A DNA stretch of 64,000 nt from Phoronis australis (Eukaryota; Phoronida; Phoronidae), in the NCBI GenBank assembly GCA_002633005.1, contig NMRA01000582.1, positions 100,610 through 164,609 of the forward strand, in the 5' to 3' direction. A model generated the notes under the pieces. That model searched no databases. It was not told the origin of the DNA and saw only the letters and a program-made list of their open reading frames with translations. Positions 1-11,317 of this stretch are shown in pieces. Each line of letters opens with the position of its first letter. The first letter of the stretch is position 1. The translations under genes were made by a program, and so were the position numbers.

Positions 1-103
1 TCACTTTCTGTACTCTGAGAATCAAACGTCACTTCCTGCTCAGCTGCTTGCCTCCTTCTTCTTCTTCTGGCTACAATTGATGACAGAAGAGTTAACTTAG
101 GCA

Positions 104-336
104 TTACAAGAGAGAGTGAAACACAGCACTCTCAACAGGTGTCGCTGTGCTAATGTCAACATTAACAGGAGGCAATGAAATACCCATGGCAAAAAACATC
201 ATGCAACTGCGGTGATGCATGACTTCCGGGTATGACGTACAGTCGCATAATGCCTCTTTTAAGTCATTTGCCTCTTGGCTGAACAGTTTGGACGCAAGGC
301 TGTCATGAACTGCAGTCCTGGCTCCTGGCAAATTTT
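104..336 (-). CDS. TERF2IP: Possible last exon of the TERF2IP-like gene
   Basis: A 233-bp open segment follows a gttgtgcag acceptor in the right phase (Glu completed across the junction) and ends in TAA. It encodes about 76 residues including KLFSQEANDLKEALCDC and a later FFAMG. The pattern vaguely resembles the helical RAP1 C-terminal region (an A-L-x-x-C-S-like helix followed by a G turn), but the similarity is weak. No polyadenylation signal was seen below it before the window edge. Confidence 0.35.
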
Positions 337-3300
337 CTGCACAACTGCTAGAAAGTACACTAGTTGAAAATTTAAGACCAGTACAGTATCTGACAAAGTC
401 AACTTCAAGGCTTGTTCATTCTCGTGGCATAAGTGTTTTGTAGCATGAATGTTTTGTTTTTACAATTAAAAAATAAACCGCTTTGAGTTGTGAACTATTT
501 TAAGTTATTTCTTCAAGCAATGATGTCCTCTAAAGGCAAATCCAAACATTATTTCCATGGCAACAATTCATGGTCAACGATGATTGGTTTATTATTTCAA
601 GGACACCGTGTTTAACAGTGATCGATTTGACGACCTGCAGGTCGCCAATGTGACCTCAGATTGTGCTTCGCAACATGGGATAAATCCCAAGTCGCCATGA
701 AGTCAGCTCTGCGAATATCAAAATCAGACAAAAATTCCCCCGCAATTTATTTCAAAGTTTGTGTTGACTTCCAAACATAGAATTACTAAACAGTTTTCCT
801 AGATTCAATACCTTTGGTTCACAATTGTTCTGCATATTTCAAGAACAGACAGCACACATCAAACACAATAGGAGATAAACAGACAAAGTCTAATTGTTTG
901 GCAAAAATTGTGCAAGATCGGTGAAACACGAGCCTCCAGTGTATATGATCACCTGCATTCTATCTTCGTTGGCAGGAGAAACTGAGTTTGAACGGTTCAC
1001 ATTTCTTACGAGGAGAAATTGAAGAGGTATATAGGTGTTTTTGAACGGTGTGCGGCATGAGCTCTGGACGATTTTGGCGTCAGTTTTGGCAACCTCAGAT
1101 TTCATTTGGCAACCTCAGATTTTCGCCAAGACACCAGATGCGACATGGCATAAAGCTAGGTGTCTGTTTAAGTTCTAAACTTTACTCCAAACAGGCCTTA
1201 ATCAACAAAAGATAGTTGTGTCCCAACTTACACAACTGAGGTGGATAAATGACTGGTAGAACATAATCATTTACAGCACTGACTATGTGAGTAGGGGGAT
1301 CATAGAAGACTAATATATTTTACACAACTGAGGAGGGAAAAATTGAACACTACCACTTATACAGTACATTATTATTTACACGACTAAAGTGGGCAGAGGA
1401 TATGATAGAACATTACCAATCATTGTCTGCTCTCTATTGCTTTCTTCACAGCCTCGTGATGAACTTTTTGGGCTCACAGATGGCGCTGCACATGACCTCA
1501 ATCGGTGTTGAGACATAGAAGTCTGCGAGTTCTCACTAGGAAGTGCTTCATTATTTTTCAAACACTTCAACAGTAATCCAGGTTTTGAGCTACTGGTAAT
1601 AGTCTTCAGTCCAGCTGAATAGGCACATTTTTCTCCCTCCAAATCTGTCGACTTTTGCTTTATAGCCTTAAATGGGCTTCTAGCGGCAGTTTTAGATCTC
1701 ACATTCCTAGATGGCGAATTGTCAGAGTCACTGGCGAACCTGCCGTTACTGGTTCGCGCTTTCCGAGCCGATTTGTTTCGAGAGTCGTTGGGTTCTTGCA
1801 GAATCTCAATTTTATTACCTGCTTGAGTGTATAAATTTCGTTTCCTAGGAGACCCATTTCCCGTGGAAGATGAGCGACAAGTTTCATTCTCAGCGCTCAA
1901 TGTTTTCTGTAACTCAATGTCTTCAGGTTCAGCATCTGTGAGTGAGACATATTGCTTCACATGCAGCGACGTGAACAACACATGAATGTAACTATGACAA
2001 CAAGGAAAGAAATGCTTTATAGAATATTAACAGCAAAAAAGACCTGCGGTAGTTATGAGTACTAACAAAGCTTTATACGTTATGTAAGAGCACATAGACT
2101 GCATTTCAAGACCATGTACAATTGTGAATCTGATGCACTCAGTTTAAACAGCAGCATTTCAGCACAAGTGCGTTTCCTTTAAGATTGGAGGAATAATAAT
2201 TCCTCTTTCTCCCAAACACTGAACATTTACAAAGAACGATGAAAAAACTTTGCTGCATTTCAGAATATGAACTCATCACGAACTGAGTGCACAACCCCAT
2301 CATAGCTGTCTGAAGTCCATTAAAGTGGAACTTGCACACTAATTCCTTATCTCTGTGATTGTTTGGTCAAATTAGTTAGAGACACGACATATAGCGATGA
2401 TATGGATGTGAAGTAGGCTGAAATTTGCTAAATGTTCTTAAAAACAAGTTTTGTGTCAAAAATCATCCACCGTAAATCACTTAACTGTATCAAGTACCGT
2501 GACGTGGTGTTGGGGAATAACGCTGTATGATGCAGACTGTGTGAGCCTCCAAGGTATGTCATTAGTGCAAGGGTCACTTATTAGGCAGAATTGTTTGTTT
2601 CCACATTCACAAGTTGTCAATGAATGCAACTGCTTTTTGTTTAGCGTAGATTATGTTCAAATGGTATTGTCGTTCAGTTCCTGCTATACATTAGCATTGT
2701 TAGGAACATGCAAATTCATCTTTAACCATAAAACCAGTGAGTGCACAAAAGCAGATTCAAAGACAGCCAAGAAATTATCAGAAGACACACATCTGCACAT
2801 GCACACGCATGAACACACACACTCATGTACATGTAGAACCCATGAACAGTTTGCAAGCAAATGCTCGGCAACATACTGAAGTGCATATTTCAAACACAAT
2901 GCCAGAGTGGCCTTCAAACCTGGACTTGAAGACTTGGGCAATAAGCTATCTGGTGACAAAGTAGGTTTATCTTCGCTGGCTTCACAAGGGCGCTTCGGTC
3001 CAAACGCATCAATCAACTCATCAAAAGTACTTGTGCTCACCATATGGTCCAGTTCTTCATCTGAAAAAACACAAAATGACTATAGATTACTATGACATCA
3101 TTTTATCAAAACAACAAAATTAAAACAACACTAATTAGGCAACATATTAAACATTTAGCAAACTGGTGATGCAACATGACACGACTAAACTTCAAGGCTT
3201 AGAACTGCACAAGCCCTCAACACGATGTTAAAACAACTAACCAGTCTTCAACCCTAGGTCAGCTCTCAGTCGCTTCTTCCACAGTGGTTTGATGTTGTAT

Positions 3301-6300
3301 TGGCCCAAGCGAGGCAATATGATGTTGTGATAATGGTCCTTCATACTTTGCCAAGTGTGAGGCGTTATCTAAACAACACCATATATCAGTCACACACAAC
3401 AATCTACAGACAAGACAAATGATACAGTGAATGGTAATGGTCACTTAAAAAGGCATGGAACGAAAGGTCGTCAAAAATATCTTTTAAACAATTCCTTATG
3501 AAAGTACCATCTCTCAACATCTACTACTTTTACCCTATGAGGAAGTTTCCAGAAAAAATAAAAAAATCAAGACTTTTGAAGTACGCGCTAAGCAACAACA
3601 CTGTATTCACCACAGAGTTTCTAATCTCCCTCGAACTTATCATAAATTGGCGCATGCGCTTCATTTGACAAACAGCTGACTGACAAGATGGGATATCAAT
3701 GGGTGATTCCACTCCGAATCTGAGGTCAACAGCCCAGTATGAGGCAAGCCAGTGAAGCAAGGGATTTCAAGGGCATTTTAGAAATCAATATATTTGAATA
3801 CTACGGTACCTTTATAACCAATTTTAAGAAGCTAGGACTTATATCAATTGCTTCTTAATCAGACTGGCTGCTGCTTGAAGTCGCCATAGTTTTCTATATC
3901 AAAGATTAAATTTTCCATATATACGAGGGTCGTTCAATAAGTTCTCAGCCTCACCAAGAAAACAGGGACGTGGGTTAATTTTTTTCACACCATAGTAAAA
4001 TTTCATCTTTTATAACAGTACTGCGTTCATGCTGAATTAGTACGGTCAACTGTTGCTAGGTGGCGCTGCTCCAAAAAAGCAGACGCCAACACATTTCGCG
4101 GCATGGAGATAACGGAGACGAGAGCTATCATAAAGTACTTGGGCAAAAAAGGAATGAAACCAAAAGACATTCATGAAGAGATGTGAAAAACACTCGAAAC
4201 AGACTCCCCGAGCTACTCCACAGTAAAAAAGTGGTCAGCTTATTTCAAGAGGGGTAGAGAAAGTGTTGAAGATGACCCTCGTCCAGGACGTCCCAAATTA
4301 TCAAAGACCACTCACCTCCAGTTTTTCCATTGTCTGCCACAAGGCATTTCCCTTGACCTCTGTATGTTTATACTCTTCAGCTATATACCTGATAATGGCA
4401 TGTTCTTCACCCAAGTTGTACCTCCTGCGACTAAAGTGTAATGAAACACAGACAGCATAAGATAGAGATTGGAAAGAAAGAAATCTCGCCAGTAAAAACT
4501 ACAACTGTTCACAAATACAAAATGTGAAATTACTTATAAAAACCCCCAAAATCTGGTAAAAAATCCCAAGTTTGGGAAAGACTATAAACTTTGGGACACA
4601 GAAATTAAAGCCAGAACTGATTTTGCCCGACTCTGAAGATCAATTACAATTGCCTCCAAAATTCATGGAAAATCCCAGAGCCCAGGGCAGTAGTGCCGTC
4701 AAGACGAGGTCAGGTTGGAGTTGGCCAAGTCAAGGAAAAACATTAAACAAAGTGACTAATGGGACTCAGTTACAATGTGGACAGTTGTTCAAGTTAACTG
4801 TAAACATGTATTGGCAACTCTATTGCATGCATTTTGTTCATTGTGCATATTTTAATCATTCACTGGAACTTGACAAACTCCTATATTTATTTTCATAAGC
4901 TGGACAAAATTTGAAACCCTCACTTCATTTTTGAAATAAAGAGGAAGAGACTCGTCACCATGAATCAAATAGACTTTGCATCCATACTGACAATTCACGC
5001 TGGCCCAAACTTACCCCTTTTTGTCTTGAGCTTGGAGTTGAATGATGCCACTGGTTGGAGAGTCTTCAATATCAATGTCAAACACAGACTTATCTCCAGG
5101 CGTCACCCTGTAACATAAATACTGGGTAGGTACTAACTGCATCAATAGTATAGTGCTCACATGCCACGCAATAAAAACCAGGGCAGTCTGAACTTGTTTT
5201 CACAGCTGTAGTGGTAGGCTGTTTCTTCCCGATACAATATTTTAAAGCTGAATGTGGCCCGCGTTTAACTGACAATCTTGAAATCTTAAGCAAAGCACAT
5301 TCTGGCTTAAAAACATTACCACACTCATCTGATCTTGGATTAGTGCCAGAAAAATTAGCAACTAAAGCCACTGGCAAGGTGAATCCATGACTTCAGGATT
5401 AGCCAACCCCGACACACTCTGAAGCGTTTTCTTAAGTCAGTCATGGTTTTGATGTTCTTGTTGGTAAAGTCGGAAATAGATCTCAGTAAGGAATATTATG
5501 GGATTGATTTTCTGAGCGTAAAAAACCAATTTGATTTTCATTTTTTTATTTTTTAGCCAGCAAGACAACGCAAAATGTGGCTGTAACAGCAGGTTAGTCA
5601 ATGCTTCCTAATCAAAACAAACAAAAAAACAAGGAGGAAAATTGATTGTATGAGTTTACATTTAACAGGACAATTCACCACATTGTTCTCCACATTTAAT
5701 AGGGCAAACTCATATTTTGAGAAAATTATACCCAGGTGCCCTTTTACCAAAGCACCACAATGGACAAACATTATGAAAAGGCCCTAACATCACAAATTCA
5801 GTTTAAACTGTTCAAGATATACCCATCTTCTTTAACTTATGGCATCAACTCGAATTTTGCTGGGACCATTTAGAAAACCCGTACATGTGCTATCCTTGCA
5901 GGTATTTTACACTAATCATCGACCTGTGCAGCCCAATTTATAGCCACTACTACTTAGAAGCGTTATACCGAAGGTCACTTTTATAAAGAGATAAATTATA
6001 AATATAAGCACAGGAAAACACATTCGTAAACTCCAGTAGACTAAAATTCAGTAAACAAAACAAAGATAAAAGTTACCTGTACTTTTCTTTATCTAAGAGT
6101 GTATTGGCCACACAGCAGTCCGTTATATACACTGACGAGTATACGTTATCACTGATCACCTTGTCTTCTGGCAGAGCAAGCCTGTATTCAATAAAATTAT
6201 CACATCTGATACTATGACACAACATCGTGAATACAAGTAACATTACCTCAGTGATAACGATACTCTGGTATGATGCATGATGCAAAGACACAGTATCAAG

Positions 6301-6541
6301 GCTATGGTACCATACAAAATACAATAACATGGCATAAATGATGACCTCAAACAAGATACAGTGACTTAGTGAAAGAGAGGTCCGATATAGTATCCTACAA
6401 GACACATAGTATGAACAATGATCTCATTTAAGATAAAACAACTTACCGGCAATTTTTATTTCAATGTACACCTAAGCTGTGAATCACTTACTGTATGGCA
6501 GATTCGTGAATTGAGTGCGTCAAAATATGCCCACCACCGTG
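104..6541 (-). CDS. TERF2IP: TERF2IP/RAP1-like telomere protein gene (5' exon not found)
   Basis: Seven exons join in phase on the minus strand: 6492-6541, 6077-6181, 5015-5107, 4316-4430, 3242-3368, 2920-3060 and 1417-1935. A tentative last exon is 104-336. The visible protein starts inside a BRCT-like domain (HGGGHIL, then a YITDCCVANTLL helix), followed by a RAP1-type Myb domain (RRRYNLGEEHAIIRYI, GNALWQTMEKLE, ITPHTWQSMKDHY) and a low-complexity Ser/Lys-rich region. BRCT followed by this Myb form is the known layout of RAP1/TERF2IP, which acts at telomeres through TRF2-type partners and also in NF-kB signalling in vertebrates. The C-terminal RCT domain is only weakly suggested. The first exon, with the start codon and the BRCT N-terminus, should lie at higher coordinates than 6541. 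Orthology is inferred from motifs and domain order. Confidence 0.8.
1417..1935 (-). CDS. TERF2IP: TERF2IP exon: long disordered Ser/Lys-rich region
   Basis: A 519-bp exon in phase 1 at both ends, acceptor cactcacag, donor GTAATG. It stays open throughout and encodes a hydrophilic segment of about 173 residues rich in Ser, Lys, Arg and Asn, for example DAEPEDIELQKTLSAENE near its start. Such linkers between Myb and the C-terminal domain are usual in RAP1 proteins and are poorly conserved. Confidence 0.65.
2920..3060 (-). CDS. TERF2IP: TERF2IP exon: acidic/Ser linker
   Basis: A 141-bp exon in phase 1 at both ends, acceptor ttttttcag. It encodes DEELDHMVSTSTFDELID, then AFGPKRPCEASEDKPTL and a Ser-Pro end. 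The donor GTTTGA is weak and is chosen because it joins in phase to the next open exon. Confidence 0.6.
3242..3368 (-). CDS. TERF2IP: TERF2IP exon: Myb domain second half
   Basis: A 127-bp exon, acceptor gtttag, donor GTTAGT, starting in phase 0. It begins ITPHTWQSMKDHYHNIILPRL, the recognition-helix region of RAP1-type Myb domains (HTWQSMKDxY), followed by a basic WKKRLRADLGLKT segment. Confidence 0.85.
3922..4301 (+). mobile_element. Truncated mariner-like element (5' TIR and transposase N-terminus)
   Basis: After a TA dinucleotide the sequence begins TACGAGGGTCGTTCAATAAG, a typical mariner terminal repeat. From the ATG at 4103 the frame reads MEITETRAIIKYLGKKGMKP, then a stop (TGA), then a helix-turn-helix continuation (SYSTVKKWSAYFKRGRESVE, DDPRPGRPK). 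Homology stops near 4301, so the catalytic part and the right TIR are missing. It lies in an intron of the RAP1-like gene. Confidence 0.85.
4316..4430 (-). CDS. TERF2IP: TERF2IP exon: Myb domain first half
   Basis: A 115-bp exon with acceptor ctttag and donor GTGAGT, ending in phase 0. It encodes RRRYNLGEEHAIIRYI, then AEEYKHTEVKGNALWQTMEKLE. The spacing of the aromatic residues and the G-N-A-L-W motif are typical of the RAP1 Myb domain. A truncated mariner ends about 15 bp from its donor. Confidence 0.85.
5015..5107 (-). CDS. TERF2IP: TERF2IP exon: BRCT-Myb linker
   Basis: A 93-bp exon between a tgttacag acceptor and a GTAAGT donor. It completes the Arg codon and reads VTPGDKSVFDIDIEDSP then TSGIIQLQAQDKKG. 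It links the BRCT and Myb exons in phase; no domain is recognised within it. Confidence 0.65.
6077..6181 (-). CDS. TERF2IP: TERF2IP exon: BRCT C-terminal half
   Basis: Acceptor cag at the high-coordinate end, donor GTAACT at the low end, 105 bp. It completes the split Gln codon and encodes LALPEDKVISDNVYSSVY followed by ITDCCVANTLLDKEKYR. The last part matches the BRCT helix in which RAP1 proteins have a 'xxYIxDC' motif. Confidence 0.75.
6492..6541 (-). CDS. TERF2IP: TERF2IP exon: BRCT core with triple Gly
   Basis: The 50-bp exon follows a pyrimidine-rich acceptor (tttccttttcag) and ends before GTAAGT. It starts in phase 0 and leaves two bases. It encodes HGGGHILTHSIHESAIQ; the Gly-Gly turn is the conserved BRCT glycine pair. 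Being phase 0 at its start, it needs an upstream exon that I could not identify. Confidence 0.7.
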
Positions 6542-7879
6542 CTGAAAAGGAAATGATAGTTGCGTGATCAAGGATCTTCCTGGATTGCGCCTTTGCGCCA
6601 TTAGCACATAAAAACTAAAAAGCGCACAAGTACATTGCAGCAGTGTGCCAAAAATGCAAGGTTCTACTAGTCAACTTACAGTCAATCGGGTAAAAACAAT
6701 GAGTCTGCTTGCCACTTTAATTACACTAAGTCTGCTGGGCACAATTTTTTGATAAATGATATACTTTTTATCATCAGGTGCACAGGTTCAAACAGGTCAG
6801 GAATATCCCTGGATCATTCATGAACTCTTCAATAAACTGCATGAGCACAGCCACAAAAAGTTTACCACAATACATAATCTATGCAGTGCATTCATTCAAT
6901 GCATTATCTATAAGACTACTACTTGTAAGTATAGTGTTTGGGTTAAAGTTACTGGTACACACAAAAAAAACAGAAAATGAAATTTTGGATCCTACAGTAA
7001 CAACAAATTTAAGACACATTCTTGTGTTCCACAGCAAATTACGAGTAGTAGGCAACCCTGTAGCCTCGTCTCTCGCCACTACGACTGGCAAGAGGACTGA
7101 CCAAAAAAATCCAGTTACTTGAAAGCTGTTGCGTAATTTACCACCAGTTTTCACTTGCACTGCAACTGTCATGCTTCACAACAGCAAGAACAACAACTCA
7201 CATGTCTAATCGTATGAAAAACGCCACCTGGGCACTGGTCTGATTTAGAGAACCAGGCAATCACTGAATAACAGGTCCATTATTTAGTGGTTCCCTAAAT
7301 CCTGGACGCTTTATCCAACCAATATTCACTACCTATTAGCAGTCAATCCATTGGTTGAGTGGGTACCTTTTGTGGTCATTTCCCAAGAAATACTGATAGC
7401 ATACTAATAACTGGAGGCGTACACAGGCAATAGTACACCCCTATAAAAAGTTACTTATTGCAAAATCAAGCTAAAAACATCGAATGAAACTTGCAATGCT
7501 TTATAATTACAGTAACAGACACCATGACTCTAGAGATAATTCAGTCAACACAATTTGAACATATCCATGAAACTCTGTTGGGGTTCACTCGAGCTTGCTT
7601 CAGCGGGTGCTGTTTTGAGTTAGTTATACAAAATCATTCAAGGCTGCTGACGAACAAAGAGTCCAAAGTTCACAAATATTACAAATTCCATCACCAGGTT
7701 ACGCGCTTCACTCAGTCTAGACAGAGCCACCAGCTCTAATTAGCCGTAGAGACGTCATATCTCCTGGCATGCGTAAAATGGCCATTTGCCGAATTGGACA
7801 AATGAATGAAGGACTGCTCGAAAAAAATTTTGATTATGGGAGTATTTGTTTGAGTTGGATTCAGTTAGAAGGAATAAAA
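6542..7879. other. Upstream flank of the RAP1-like gene, no gene recognised
   Basis: The missing first exon of the minus-strand gene is expected here or beyond. Short open frames exist, but none shows a BRCT N-terminus joined to a phase-0 donor. Confidence 0.4.
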
Positions 7880-7887
7880 GACATTGA

Positions 7888-8672
7888 GGTAATTGTTTAC
7901 AATATGATGACATTGACTTACACAAATGATTTTGGTATCGTTCGATTCCTTGCAAGGTTATCTTTCCAAAATACACAGAAATTTTTCCTACCCCGTTCCC
8001 TTCATATTTTATCGTGAAATTTCTGCTCGCACTATTTCCCGGTACACGGTAGTAATACCGCCATGTTGAATGGAAGGAGTCACCTGGCGGTCAAAAAATG
8101 AACTAATCTAGACTTCTGCAGATCGTCGCTTTTCATAAGGTCAAATTGACCGAGACCCTTCTATCCCCCGCCCGAGTTACGGTCCCAAGGGTTCGAATTC
8201 GATCCTATGGTGACCCTGGTACGCATTTGCTAGAGCACGAGTCTGCGAAAAAGCGGAAGTTGTTTTTAAAGTCCATATTGGTGAAAATGGTATCACTTCA
8301 GACAATTTCGTGAAGAAATGGTCAAATGGTCACAAGCATAAAAAAAATTGAAAAAGGTGAATGAAATGCTGCAACTTGTTCCTCCATATTATGTCAGGAA
8401 AACTTTAGCGGGAATCTCGTGAGGGCAAAAAATTCAGAATCGACGATGCCGTTTCATTCATTAACAACAGGTGTCGCAGTAATCTTGAGTTGAGCTAACA
8501 TGGCGGTTTCAACCGGGAAATAGTGCAAACCGAAATTCGACTATAAAATTCGGAAGAAACGCGGTAAGGGATACATTCATATGTTTTGCTTTTGGAAAGA
8601 TAACGTTACAAGGAATCGAACGATGCCAAAATCATGTGTGTAGTCAATGTCGTCATATTGTAAACAATTACC
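7888..8672. mobile_element. Non-autonomous element with long inverted repeats and 8-bp TSD
   Basis: The first ~165 bases (from GGTAATTGTTTACAATATGA) reappear as a reverse complement at the right end (to TCATATTGTAAACAATTACC, roughly 80% identical by eye). The element is flanked by a perfect direct repeat GACATTGA at 7880-7887 and 8673-8680. No transposase is encoded. Eight-base duplications fit hAT, P or Merlin-type transposases; the family was not decided. Confidence 0.85.
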
Positions 8673-8680
8673 GACATTGA

Positions 8681-11310
8681 CGGCCTCCAAAGGTGTCCCT
8701 CTATGCTCATAATGTACTTATAACAACGTGACTTAGATTTCTTAATCAGTGTGAGGCATAACTCCCCGAATTAAAGCTTTCAGCCTATGAAATGCTTCAC
8801 CAATGCCACCATATCTACTGAGGCCAGCGACACGTCTATTATAGTCTAGATGTTGATATAGGTTTCACTGCGAGGTGATGAGCAGAAGAACCTGGGCTGA
8901 GTGAAATTTTGGGGTCTAACGGAGCTCAATACACGGTGGTACCTAGATGTATTTTGACGACAGTCTTCGTAACTGGCTGGCAAGACACAACTTCACTGTC
9001 TTCAGATTTCAGAAGGTTGCTTGTTTTGCCATCAGCGCTCTGCCTTCCACGGCCATGCAAGGATCAGCAACAAAAGACATCTACGCCTATGCCTCACCTC
9101 TACCATTTTCTTCAATCTAACTCTTTCGGGACAAGGTCGCAAAACAAACTTCATTGGTTCTTCGGTCTCTTTATTTACAAACAACTTATTATCGTGCGAA
9201 TAAACCGCCATTTTGCCTGAATGAAACTCTACTCCCCAAAAAAGTATATTTCGATCGAAACGACAGACGTAGTCTCGAGCCCAGATTCAAAGTATTGACT
9301 GGATCACGGCCAATAAACATTGTCCCAAAGCGACAGGAAAGGTAGCAGGCCCGTAGGAAGGAAAAAATTATTGAGGGGGGGGGGCACAAACCAATTTGAC
9401 TCCCCCAAGCTATTCCCCCCCGCCCCCCTATGTCCGCCATCATAGATGCGGGCGGGGGATGCATGATGAGGATTTGTGAGTAACCGTGAACCAACAAAGT
9501 TTCACGGAGGGTATAAGAATGGGTCTAGGGCTAGCGTACGGGTAGATGGAAGCTGCCGAAGTAACCATAGCTGCCGTGGGCTCCAACAGTGTATTCGTAC
9601 CCATTCCTCTGCTTTGGCCGGGTTGAAGGTTGAGGCTTATTTCAAGATCCAGTTTCGGGAAACTGACTTCATTTTAGTATGGCCAGTCTTTGAAGTAAAT
9701 TTTCTTGGAAAAGTGAGGTCCCGACATGCCTGATATGAATGCCTTTGTGGCCGGTTTCAGAGTCTCTACTAGATGAAACACAGCCGGTAGTCCAGTTTCT
9801 GGTTGCTCAGATGATACAGAGTCAGTGTGTCCCAAAAATGTGCACAATTCAACGCCTGGAGTTCAAATTCAATTTGAGCTCCCGTGGGTAGCTGATATTC
9901 TACTCATGCCTACTGCATGGTTACATCTTATTTTTAACGTGGGTGTGCCAGTCACGTGTTCCGGAAGGCCTAGTACATGCGCGCACCCAGAGCAAGGGGG
10001 CGGGGGAATCGAACGAGCCCCCCATTTGCAAAAGTGGGTACAAAGGTCCGCCTCAAAGAAACAAAATGTCCCAGAAAAACGACATAAAAGGAATTCGGCG
10101 CATGCATAATTCATAGCCCTGAACATACCCAGTATTCCGGTCTTTTCTTTAGTAAAAGGTCCACGTCCTCAAAAATGTTAGGCTGGGTGCGTGCATGCCG
10201 TGTGTGTTGTAGGCCTATGCACGAGAAGCAAAAGATTCAGTTTTGAAGAACAAAAATTCATTGCACAATGCAACTGGAAACTAAAAACATCATACAACTG
10301 CAAAGAGAACCTTTCCAAGTTGATGACCAATGAGTTGGATTTTATTTATTTCAGTACTTAAACGTCTTCGATCTCGGTTTGTAAACTTAAACCCAGTAAT
10401 CTAGTTAGGCCAACAAACAATTTATTGTCACTTGAATTGTGAGAGCATTTTAGGACACTTTGTAGAGCTGTTCGAAATTCATCCATGATTTTCCTTGAGA
10501 CTTAATTTCCATTTGATCCCTTGCTAGTGAGCTTAAACAACAAAACTTGTACCGAAGTCAAAAAGCAAATGAATGTGTTTGTTTCCAATTGAATTGTGAG
10601 TACATTTTGGGAACTGTTCAAATTTCATCAATGTCTTTAACACTTATATTAGATAGGCAATGAAAAAGCGTCCAGGTGCACTTTACTATTTGGGGATCTG
10701 ATTATAGCTTTTTCCATATCCAGGCTTCAACTAAATTCCATGAATCGTCATCATTTCTTAAAAGATTAGCTTCTAATTGCCAAAAATCATCTATTAACCT
10801 GTCGGTTTTCGGAGATACATAAACATGTAAATCAGAAACCAACGAATTTGTTAATCAAAACGAAATGACTGTACTTCGGGAGCAAGTTTTCGGTTATACA
10901 GAATTTGTTAAATGCACGACACTTTTCATTGTTCACAGTCTTTATTCCGTTGCGTTCATACTTTCGGAACAAAACTCTACTCTCAACTGAACATAGATAC
11001 AGTAACTGACCTAGCGACATAATTAAAAGACACACGATATTTCGAAACATACTTGTTTCATTCTCAAATGAACAATGAGATAAAATGACGCAGTAATGCC
11101 ACCACAGAGTATAAGCTGACGACACACACAGTGAGACACCCGGCGGGTGTGAAATACTGCAAAAAAGAATGACTAAAGAATTGGGGTAACAGGAAGGTCA
11201 CGCAAACAAGTGTAACGTGCGGCGCGACCCTGTTTGCTGCTCATTCAAAATAGGCTTCTCAAAAGCAATTAGAAGGGACTCTAATACTTTTCAAACGCAG
11301 CACATCTTGC
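8681..11310. other. Intergenic stretch, no gene recognised
   Basis: Only short, unrelated open frames. A G-run (9376-9384) with nearby C-rich sequence (9413-9428) recalls the G/C-rich tract at 13760-13800 and may be remnants of one repeat family. Confidence 0.5.
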
Positions 11311-11317
11311 TCCACGT

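Noticed and set aside
2780-2830. CRISPR-like or regular short repeats
   Set aside because: Simple CA-rich sequence; nothing resembling a CRISPR array occurs in this eukaryotic window.
2684-3043. Longer version of the RAP1 exon continuing to 2684
   Set aside because: Beyond 2920 it becomes CVCSCVCMCRC, a translated CA/GT-rich simple repeat; the donor at 2919 joins in phase instead.
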